Assembly: GCF_936928535.1 (NCBI RefSeq) | Contig: NZ_CAKZHY010000165.1 | Location: 1 to 64,000 of the forward strand | DNA length: 64,000 nucleotides | Direction: 5' to 3' | Source of the DNA: an uncultured Bradyrhizobium sp. | Lineage (GTDB): Bacteria > Pseudomonadota > Alphaproteobacteria > Rhizobiales > Xanthobacteraceae | Shown: positions 58,041 through 64,000 of the stretch, one piece after another | Position numbering within the stretch: the first letter of the stretch is position 1 | Layout: each line of letters begins with the position of its first letter | Notes under the pieces: model-generated | What the model was told of the DNA's origin: nothing | The model's input: the letters and a program-made list of their open reading frames with translations, nothing else | Database searches by the model: none | Program-made: the position numbers and the translations under genes

Positions 58041-59819
58041 CTACCCAAGCAGCACCGCATCCGCTGCCGCGACCGACTCCGCGCTCTCGGTCACGGTGCG
58101 CTCGAGCGCGCCCGCCTGCACGGTGATGTTCTCGGCGAAGAAACGCGCCAGCGAGACGTAGCGTGCCGCCTCGGTGTTGCCGTCGGCCTTCGCAGCCAGC
58201 GCCTCGGAGGCCAGCATGCAGCCGCCGAGCGTGGCGCCGAACTGCTGTAGATAGGGCGTCGCGCCGGCGAGCGCCTCGTTCGGCGCCGACGTGACGCGTT
58301 GGAGCAGCCACTTGCTGGTGCGCGTCAGCGCCTCCAGCGCCTCGCGCAGCTTCACGCCGGTGGTGCCGAAGGCGGGATCGTTCGAGGCTTCGACCTGCTT
58401 CACGGTCGCCGCAAGCTCGTCAATCAGCGCCCACACCGACGCGCCGCCATTGGCGGCAAGCTTGCGCGTGACGAGGTCGATTGCCTGGATGCCGTTGGTG
58501 CCCTCGTAGATCGCGGTGATGCGGGCATCGCGATAATGCTGCGCGGCGCCGGTCTCCTCGATGAAGCCCATGCCGCCATGCACCTGCACGCCGAGATAGG
58601 CGACCTCGTTGCCGATATCGGTGGAATAGCCCTTCGCCATCGGCGTCAGCAGTGCCGCGCGTGCGGCGGCATCGGCGCGCACCTTCGGGTCCCTGGCGCG
58701 GACGGAGACATCGAGTGCGACCGCGGTCGCGTAGCAAATGGTGCGCGCGGCCGCGGTTTGCGCCCGCATCCGCATCAGCATGCGCTTGACATCAGGATGC
58801 ACGAAGATCGCATCCGAGCCGTCGCCCTTCTTGCCGACGGCGCGGCCTTGCTTGCGCTCCTGCGCATAAGACAAGGCGAGCTGATAGGCGCGATCGGCCA
58901 CGCCGACGCCTTCGAGGCCGACGCCGAGGCGGGCCTGGTTCATCATCGTGAACATGCAGCGCATGCCCTGATTCTCTTCGCCGATCAAAAATCCGATCGC
59001 GCCGCCATGGTCGCCCATGGTCATGGTGCAGGTGGGCGAGGCGTGCATGCCGAGCTTGTGCTCCACGCCGCTGGCAAAGATATCGTTGCGCGCACCGAGC
59101 GAGCCGTCTTCATTGACCATGAATTTCGGCACCAGGAACAGCGAGATCCCCTTGGTGCCGGCAGGCGCGTCCGGCAGGCGCGCCAGCACGAAATGCACGA
59201 TGTTGTCGGTCATGTCGTGCTCGCCATAGGTGATGAAGATCTTCGTCCCCTTGATGCGATAGGTGCCGTCGGCCTGCTTTTCGGCGCGGGTGCGCAGGGC
59301 GCCCACATCGGAGCCGGCCTGCGACTCGGTCAGCTGCATCGTGCCGGTCCATTCGCCGGTGACGAGCTTTTCCAGATAGATCTTTTTCAGCTCGTCGCTG
59401 CCATGCGCCTCCAGCGCCTCGATCGCCGACGCCGTCAGCAGCGGGCAGAGGCCGAAGGCGACGTTGGCGGCGCTCCAGATCTCGGTGCAGGCGGCGTTGA
59501 TCGCCATCGGCAGGCCTTGGCCGCCGAAATCTTCCGGCCCGGACACCGCGTTCCAGCCGCCTTCGGTCCAGCGCTTGTAGGCGTCCGGCCAGCCCGGCGC
59601 GGTCGTCACCTTGCCGGCCTCGAGCTTGATGCCGTGCTCATCACCGACCTTGTTCAGCGGCGCCAGCACATCGGTTGCGAACTTGCCGGCCTCTTCCAGC
59701 ACGGCAGCGGCAATGTCCGCGTCGAAATCGCCATAATGCCCGGCGTCCACCGCGGCCTTGAGGCCGGCACCATGGTTGAGCGACAGCAGCATGTCAGAGA
59801 TCGGCGCGCGGTAGGTCAT
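58041..59819 (-). CDS. Acyl-CoA dehydrogenase with C-terminal extension
   Basis: 592 residues, longer than the typical 380. ACAD motifs: GTMQLTESQAGSDVGALRTRAEK (FAD/substrate), GTKIFITYGEHDMTDNIVHFVLAR, MNQARLGVGLEGVGVADRAYQLALSYAQERKQGR and ARITAIYEGTNGIQAIDLVTRKL (catalytic Glu). Residues 470-592 form the extra helical domain found in the large bacterial ACADs. It oxidises long- or medium-chain acyl-CoA with electron transfer flavoprotein. Substrate not resolved. Confidence 0.92.
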   Translation of the reverse strand: MTYRAPISDMLLSLNHGAGLKAAVDAGHYGDFDADIAAAVLEEAGKFATDVLAPLNKVGDEHGIKLEAGKVTTAPGWPDAYKRWTEGGWNAVSGPEDFGGQGLPMAINAACTEIWSAANVAFGLCPLLTASAIEALEAHGSDELKKIYLEKLVTGEWTGTMQLTESQAGSDVGALRTRAEKQADGTYRIKGTKIFITYGEHDMTDNIVHFVLARLPDAPAGTKGISLFLVPKFMVNEDGSLGARNDIFASGVEHKLGMHASPTCTMTMGDHGGAIGFLIGEENQGMRCMFTMMNQARLGVGLEGVGVADRAYQLALSYAQERKQGRAVGKKGDGSDAIFVHPDVKRMLMRMRAQTAAARTICYATAVALDVSVRARDPKVRADAAARAALLTPMAKGYSTDIGNEVAYLGVQVHGGMGFIEETGAAQHYRDARITAIYEGTNGIQAIDLVTRKLAANGGASVWALIDELAATVKQVEASNDPAFGTTGVKLREALEALTRTSKWLLQRVTSAPNEALAGATPYLQQFGATLGGCMLASEALAAKADGNTEAARYVSLARFFAENITVQAGALERTVTESAESVAAADAVLLG

Positions 59820-60063
59820 GGCTCACTCCCGAGGACAGGTTTGCCGCCGTATTCCCATGAAACGGGGGAGGCCTCAATGGCTACGATACGGGACCGGATC
59901 GGGGACTTATCCCAGCCTATAATAAGGTGTGGCGCGTCCCAGGTCCGTCTGTGGTATTTTGCGCTCCCAGGCGGTTGAAATGCCGCGCCGCACCCTATAG
60001 ACCGGCTGCGACCAGAGGGAATCTGCGGGTGCCAGTTCGTCCGCCGTTCCCGTCGTCGCCTGA

Positions 60064-60138
60064 TGGGGCGTAGCCAAGCGGTAAGGCAGCGGATTTTGAT
60101 TCCGCCATTCGGAGGTTCGATCCCTCCCGCCCCAGCCA
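60064..60138 (+). tRNA. tRNA-Gln (anticodon TTG)
   Basis: The acceptor tggggcg (60064-60070) pairs with cgcccca (60128-60134). The D-loop is agccaagcggtaaggc, the anticodon arm gcgga-TTTTGAT-tccgc with anticodon TTG, the T-arm ggaggttcgatccctcc, and the discriminator G and CCA (60135-60138) are encoded. Anticodon TTG reads glutamine. The 3' end of tRNA genes is a common integration site; the following block is discussed in the findings. Confidence 0.97.
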
Positions 60139-60350
60139 TTTGATGTTGTTTGAGAAATCCTCTCGTCCGCCGCCGGCCATCGCGGACGTCTGATCCGGCA
60201 GCACTTCCGCTTTCATGTCGGCGATGCCGAGCCTCCGCGCGATGACCCGCCGAGCTGAGGTCAGCGACGGCGTGCAAATTTGATTCACGTCAACGCCTGG
60301 AGCGGAATTCAGGACAGCCTGCCGAATGTTGCCTCACGGCGCCGAATGAC

Positions 60351-60842
60351 ATGATGGCTGCTGTACCTATTCTCCATTCGATCCTGCTTTTGGCGCTCGC
60401 AAACGGGGCGCCAGTCCTTGCCAAGAAGCTCTTTGCCTCCCGCTTTGCGCTGGCGCTGGATGGGGGCGTGCTGTTTCTCGATGGTCGACCGGTCTTCGGA
60501 GCGTCCAAGACAATCCGAGGCATCGTGGCGTCGATCGTCGCGACCGCGATAGGCGCGACCGGTGTTGGCCTGAGTTTCGAAATCGGTGCGTTGGTGGCAA
60601 TCCTCGCCATGGCCGGCGACCTGTTCTCCAGCTTCGTGAAGCGGCGGATGAACCTTCCCTCGAGTAGCCAGGCACTCGGATTGGACCAGATCCCGGAATC
60701 GCTGTTCCCGCTCGTGGTGTGCCGGGAAATGCTGGGGCTGAACTACGTGGATATCCTCCTGACGGTATCGCTGTTCTTCGTCGGCGAACTCGCGCTTTCG
60801 CGCGTGCTATACGTGTTGCGTGTTCGAGATCAGCCGTACTGA
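60351..60842 (+). CDS. CDP-archaeol synthase-like (CarS/DUF46) membrane protein
   Basis: 163 residues. Helices LHSILLLALANGAPVLAKKL, IRGIVASIVATAIGATGVGLSF and ILAMAGDLFSSFVKRRMNLP-like segments give four to five membrane spans. Marks shared with archaeal CarS are DGRPVFGASKTIRG, GDLFSSFVKRR and ALGLDQIPESLFPLV. Archaeal CarS transfers CTP to unsaturated archaeol; bacterial homologues are of unknown substrate, possibly CDP-activation of another lipid. The last 36 bases overlap the convergent phosphoesterase gene. A start at 60354 is possible. Confidence 0.78.
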   Translation: MMAAVPILHSILLLALANGAPVLAKKLFASRFALALDGGVLFLDGRPVFGASKTIRGIVASIVATAIGATGVGLSFEIGALVAILAMAGDLFSSFVKRRMNLPSSSQALGLDQIPESLFPLVVCREMLGLNYVDILLTVSLFFVGELALSRVLYVLRVRDQPY

Positions 60843-61787
60843 AGCATCGGCGGGCCGGTGCAATCGGTGCAATGTGATCTCCGGCGGGCAATTGAAGCGC
60901 ACGGCCACGACACTCGATCCGGCGCCCACCGACGTATAACCGCGCATGTTATGATAGCGCCAGGCGCCGGCCCCCATCCTGCGCGGCAGTACTGAGTCCA
61001 GTGTGAGGGGGACTGATCCTGGAAGGCAGATCTGACCTCCATGCGTATGCCCGCTCAACAATACGTTAAAGCCGGCATGGGCCGCCTGCCGGTAGACTTC
61101 CGGGGTGTGCGACAGCAGGATCGAGAAGGCGCCGTCGGGGACATCTGATCCGACCTTCTCGATGTTATCCACCCTGTAGTAGTGCGCATCGTCGATGCCT
61201 GCGACGTATATCTCCTGATCCCCGCGCTTGATTGTAGCGCACTCGTTCTGGAGCATGCGTATGCCCATCGCCTCGAGGCCGGGCAGCATCCTGATCGTAT
61301 CGTGGTTGCCCAGCACGCCGAGAATGGGTTGCTTCAGGTGAGCGGTGACCCGTGCCATGCCTTCAAGCGCAGCGTCGAACTTTCCGAACGTCTTGCCGCG
61401 ATAGTCGCCCGTAAGGACGCACAGGTCGTAGTCGAGGCCAGGGACCAGCTCGACGAGGCGCCGCATGGCCCGCTCGCTCATATCGACGTGGGTATCGCTG
61501 ATCTGGAGAATCGTGAAGCCGTCGAACGGAGCCGGCAAATTGGCGCACTCGATATCGTTGTTCTTCACGACAATGCGCTCGGCATTTCGTCGCCCGCGCC
61601 AGTAGAGGCCAGCCAGCTTCAGAATATTTCGTATCAGCGAATGAACGGAGTACCAGTTTTCGATATGGAAGAAATTGAGGCCTTGGCCGAAGATCTGGGC
61701 TTCATGATCAATTTCGATGCCGAGCCGCTGCCGGGCGTAGATCCGCCCGAGGCGCAGCTCAAGTTTCGAAAGCAGTTCGTCGTTCAC
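60807..61787 (-). CDS. Membrane-associated metallophosphoesterase (YkuE-like)
   Basis: 326 residues from GTG 61787 (AAAGG before); the frame extends over the ABC gene but that part is not coding. TILQISDTHVDMS, CVLTGDYRGK, GVLGNHDT and VLLSGHTHGGQICLPG give the five metal-ligand blocks of the YkuE/calcineurin-like group. An N-terminal hydrophobic stretch (SLIRNILKLAGLYW) may bind membrane. Such enzymes hydrolyse phospholipid or UDP-sugar phosphates. It lies 25 bases behind the ABC gene. Confidence 0.88.
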   Translation of the reverse strand: MNDELLSKLELRLGRIYARQRLGIEIDHEAQIFGQGLNFFHIENWYSVHSLIRNILKLAGLYWRGRRNAERIVVKNNDIECANLPAPFDGFTILQISDTHVDMSERAMRRLVELVPGLDYDLCVLTGDYRGKTFGKFDAALEGMARVTAHLKQPILGVLGNHDTIRMLPGLEAMGIRMLQNECATIKRGDQEIYVAGIDDAHYYRVDNIEKVGSDVPDGAFSILLSHTPEVYRQAAHAGFNVLLSGHTHGGQICLPGSVPLTLDSVLPRRMGAGAWRYHNMRGYTSVGAGSSVVAVRFNCPPEITLHRLHRPADASVRLISNTQHV

Positions 61788-61812
61788 CGGTCTGCCTTTC
61801 GGTCCATGGCAA

Positions 61813-62928
61813 TCAACTGCGCAGGCCGGCAGGCTCGTCAGCCACTTGGCTCCGATCGAGCTTGTCCAGAGCAAGAAGAAGCGAGGCAACGCGGTTGGCA
61901 GATGCGGCCCATTCCGCCAGCCGCGGATAATTGTCCGTAAACCAGCTAAAGGCACCCTGGACCATGACGAAGGCTGCCGCCGCCTGGACAACTTCTCCAA
62001 GCAACATCGTGCCTGCAACGTACTTAGGAGTACAAAGCAGCAATCCAATCACTGGCGCCAGCAATGAGTTGGTGTGGGATACGACTGTCAGCCGTATGAG
62101 TTGCCAGCAATAGTTCAGCCACGTGGCAATCACCGCTTCGAGTGCGGGAAAGATCGTGCGCATGCCGTCCTCGCCGCTCGCTCCGGGTGCCCCGTTTTCT
62201 CCTCCTTCGCGGACATGGGTTCCGACGGCCCTCAACTGGGCTTCGGCCCACTTGTTCTCCTCCAGGACTTGCGTCAGCCGACCGCCGATCAGCATGGTCA
62301 TGGCTGACACCATGATCGAGTAGACCACCACGGCAATCACCAGATAGCCCGGAATGGTCAGGGTCCGACCGGCTGCGTCGACGTCGAGGCTGCCTCCGAC
62401 CATCCAGAGGATGCCGATGAACGTCGCCGCGGTCAGCAGGGAAGAGGCGAGCCCGAGGATAAGATCGACAGGCAGGTCGGTGGCCAGCCTGCCGTCTTCC
62501 GCTATTCGATACTCAGGCGCCTGATAGTCTCCCGTCACGCGATTGAGCCGAATGAACCGGTCCTGCTCCAGCCAGCGGCGATAGAGTTCGCTGCTCAGCC
62601 AGGCCCTCCATTTCCGCTGCAGGGTCATGCGTCCCCAGACCGAGAACAGGGCGAGCGACAGGCTGGCGGCCACCAGCGGCAGCAGGCGAATGGCCTGCGT
62701 CAGGAGCTCGTTCCCATCCTTGCGCTCCACGGCGTTGAAGAAGTCGCGGTTCCAGAAGTTCAGCGCGTATTGAGTCAGCAGCTGCAGAACGATCGTGACG
62801 ATGAGCAGGCCGGTGAGGACCCACGCCCAGCCGGCCGATTTCCCGCCCCAGAATCCGCGCGCACTCTGCCAGAAGCGCACCAGCAACTTGCGCTCGCCCG
62901 GTGATTGATACACCTCGTTGCTAGGCAT
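61813..62928 (-). CDS. ABC transporter membrane domain without ATPase (YddA/BclA-like)
   Basis: 371 residues from ATG 62928, whose ATGCCTAG overlaps the sugar-kinase stop by 8 bases. Six predicted helices carry YALNFWNRDFFNAVERKD, MTLQRKWRAWLSSELYRRWLEQDRFIRL, APEYRIAEDGRLATDLPVDL, ATFIGILWMVGGSL and GAFSWFTDNYPRLAEWAASANRVASL, all features of the ABC_membrane_2 domain of YddA/BclA. The frame ends just after the membrane domain (LDKLDRSQVADEPAG), so the nucleotide-binding domain is missing, as in SbmA. It might work as a proton-driven transporter or with an ATPase coded elsewhere. Confidence 0.82.
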   Translation of the reverse strand: MPSNEVYQSPGERKLLVRFWQSARGFWGGKSAGWAWVLTGLLIVTIVLQLLTQYALNFWNRDFFNAVERKDGNELLTQAIRLLPLVAASLSLALFSVWGRMTLQRKWRAWLSSELYRRWLEQDRFIRLNRVTGDYQAPEYRIAEDGRLATDLPVDLILGLASSLLTAATFIGILWMVGGSLDVDAAGRTLTIPGYLVIAVVVYSIMVSAMTMLIGGRLTQVLEENKWAEAQLRAVGTHVREGGENGAPGASGEDGMRTIFPALEAVIATWLNYCWQLIRLTVVSHTNSLLAPVIGLLLCTPKYVAGTMLLGEVVQAAAAFVMVQGAFSWFTDNYPRLAEWAASANRVASLLLALDKLDRSQVADEPAGLRS

Positions 62929-63880
62929 GATAACCGGCGATGGCTGTCACGTTCACACAGGACGCGAGGCGATGAATGTCTTCGCTCAAACATAGCCCGG
63001 TGCCCGGACTCAGCAATGCGGCCGAACCGCCGGCGACGCCATGGCGCAACGCCGCTTCGAGATTGTCGTTCTGCGCAAGGCTCGACACCATCGCGCCGAG
63101 GAAGCTGTCGCCGGCGCCCGAGACGCTGACGGGCTCGATCGGCAGTCCATTCGCACGCAACGCGATGTCGCGCGTCAGGAGCAGGGCGCCCTGCGAGCCC
63201 ATCGAGAGCGCGATGATCTCGATCCGGTACAGCTCGAACAGGCGACGCCCCGCCTCGAGGAGCGAAGGCTCGTTCTCGGTGCTGATCCCCGCCAGGTCCT
63301 GGAATTCATGAAGATTGGGCTTGATGAGATAAACGCCCGCCTCCAGCGCGGCCTTGAGCGAGGCGCCGGACGTGTCGACGATCACCTTGACCGCCCCTTT
63401 CGAGGCCCGGACCACCCTGCCGTAGAAGTCGGTTGGCACGCCGAGAGGCAGGCTGCCGCTTGCGATGACAAACGCCGCTTGCGAACTGATGCGCGCAATT
63501 GCGTCGAGGCACTGCTGCCATTCGAATTCGCTGAGCAAGGCACCCGGAAACACCAGACGAAACTGCTGCCGGGTCGTCTCGTCGAAAACGGTAATGTCCT
63601 CGCGGGTATCGTTTGCGGTCGGGATCACGATGCTGCGCACCGCCTCGCGCTCGACCAGCCTCGTCAAGGTCTGCCCGGTTGCGCCTCCGGCCGGATAGAC
63701 TGCGGTTGGTTCAAGGCCGAGCCGTTTCAGGACTCGGGCCACATTGATCCCGCCACCGCCGGGATCGCGCTGGGGCTCGGCGCAGCGCATCTTCGTGTAG
63801 GGCACCATCTTCTTGACCGAGGTCGAGATATCGACTGCCGGGTTGATGGTCAGGGTCACGATGTGCGGCAAGTCAGCCAA
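62921..63880 (-). CDS. 1-phosphofructokinase-like (PfkB) sugar kinase
   Basis: 319 residues from TTG 63880. PfkB marks: VTLTINPAVDIS, DPGGGGINVARVLKRLG (substrate side), VIASGSLPLGVPTDFYGRVV, LIKPNLHEFQDLAGI and VSVSGAGDSFLGAMVSSL (catalytic Asp in GAGDSF). It would phosphorylate a fructose- or tagatose-phosphate. The TTG start overlaps the upstream glucokinase stop by 8 bases (TTGGCTGA) and the stop overlaps the next gene, so it is embedded in a coupled operon. Confidence 0.92.
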   Translation of the reverse strand: MADLPHIVTLTINPAVDISTSVKKMVPYTKMRCAEPQRDPGGGGINVARVLKRLGLEPTAVYPAGGATGQTLTRLVEREAVRSIVIPTANDTREDITVFDETTRQQFRLVFPGALLSEFEWQQCLDAIARISSQAAFVIASGSLPLGVPTDFYGRVVRASKGAVKVIVDTSGASLKAALEAGVYLIKPNLHEFQDLAGISTENEPSLLEAGRRLFELYRIEIIALSMGSQGALLLTRDIALRANGLPIEPVSVSGAGDSFLGAMVSSLAQNDNLEAALRHGVAGGSAALLSPGTGLCLSEDIHRLASCVNVTAIAGYHA

Positions 63881-64000
63881 GTCCTTCGGCCTCCGTCAGG
63901 TTGCGAAGGCCGACGAACGCAACATCGTCGTCCAGGATGAGATAGGCCGGTATCGATTCCAGCAAATGTTGGAGCCGGCCCTTCTCCTCGAAGCGCCGGC
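63873..64000 (-). CDS. glk: Glucokinase, C-terminal part (runs off the window)
   Basis: 41 residues of the C terminus are visible (RRFEEKGRLQHLLESIPAYL... ending GLRNLTEAEGLG). The FEEKGRLxxLLxxIPAYLI pattern is the end of glucokinase of the Glk type. The gene begins right of the window. Its stop overlaps the PfkB gene's start. Confidence 0.68.
   Translation of the reverse strand, partial: RRFEEKGRLQHLLESIPAYLILDDDVAFVGLRNLTEAEGLG

Noticed and set aside
60807..62048. 413-residue phosphoesterase starting inside the ABC gene
   Set aside because: The upstream 87 residues come from the out-of-frame ABC coding sequence; GTG 61787 has the ribosome site and family-like start.

Overview
The window reads as a stretch of chromosome from a high-GC alphaproteobacterium, most likely Bradyrhizobium or a close relative in the Nitrobacteraceae. 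This is inferred from gene content (a CPA2 antiporter, a glutaryl-CoA dehydrogenase, a dxs/tlyA/xseB neighbourhood, ClpS, a DUF1194 protein), from frequent GTG and TTG starts, and from several families of GC-rich palindromic intergenic repeats. I see no insertion sequence, prophage, CRISPR array or conjugation gene. One tRNA gene, tRNA-Gln(TTG), is present near 60.1 kb.

Layout. 0-10 kb: an HxlR regulator divergent from an SDR/nitronate monooxygenase pair, a Tat-exported PhoD-type phosphatase, an aldo/keto reductase, small secreted proteins, a short XRE regulator that looks like a truncated BoxR, and a PLP aminotransferase. 10-24 kb: a KefB/C-type antiporter, a RibB protein with a degenerate RibA half, glutaryl-CoA dehydrogenase, a metallo-beta-lactamase-fold hydrolase, a solute-binding protein and an acyl-CoA ligase, an extensin-like protein, an L,D-transpeptidase lipoprotein and a CorA transporter. 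24-33 kb: a methyltransferase, an SDR, PdxH, a surface lipoprotein, a DnaJ-like protein, an ECF sigma/anti-sigma pair, and fabI, a phosphatase and aroC.

32.7-40.4 kb is signalling. A 1994-residue hybrid protein carries a kinase-like domain (apparently a pseudokinase), an AAA ATPase, a long helical region, GAF, PAS, histidine kinase and receiver domains. It is transcribed divergently from a class III nucleotide cyclase. 40.4-43.5 kb holds clpS and a fluoride-resistance operon (MFS transporter, two CrcB channels, DUF190 protein). I read a complete fluoride riboswitch aptamer followed by an intrinsic terminator in its leader, and consider this the best regulatory find in the window.

43.5-60 kb: a DUF1194 protein, an internally duplicated hypothetical protein, a Tat nitroreductase-like protein, a housekeeping run on the minus strand (histone-deacetylase-like hydrolase, xseB, dxs, nucleoside deoxyribosyltransferase, tlyA, 23S rRNA m5U methyltransferase-like), a 5'-nucleotidase, an enoyl-CoA hydratase-like protein, an MFS transporter and an acyl-CoA dehydrogenase. 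60-64 kb, after the tRNA: a CDP-archaeol synthase (CarS)-like membrane protein converges on a tightly overlapped minus-strand operon of glucokinase (partial, runs off the edge), a PfkB-type sugar kinase, an ABC membrane domain without its ATPase, and a YkuE-like phosphoesterase. This block has an accessory character.

All functional calls come from reading motifs and translated sequences by eye; no database search was run.
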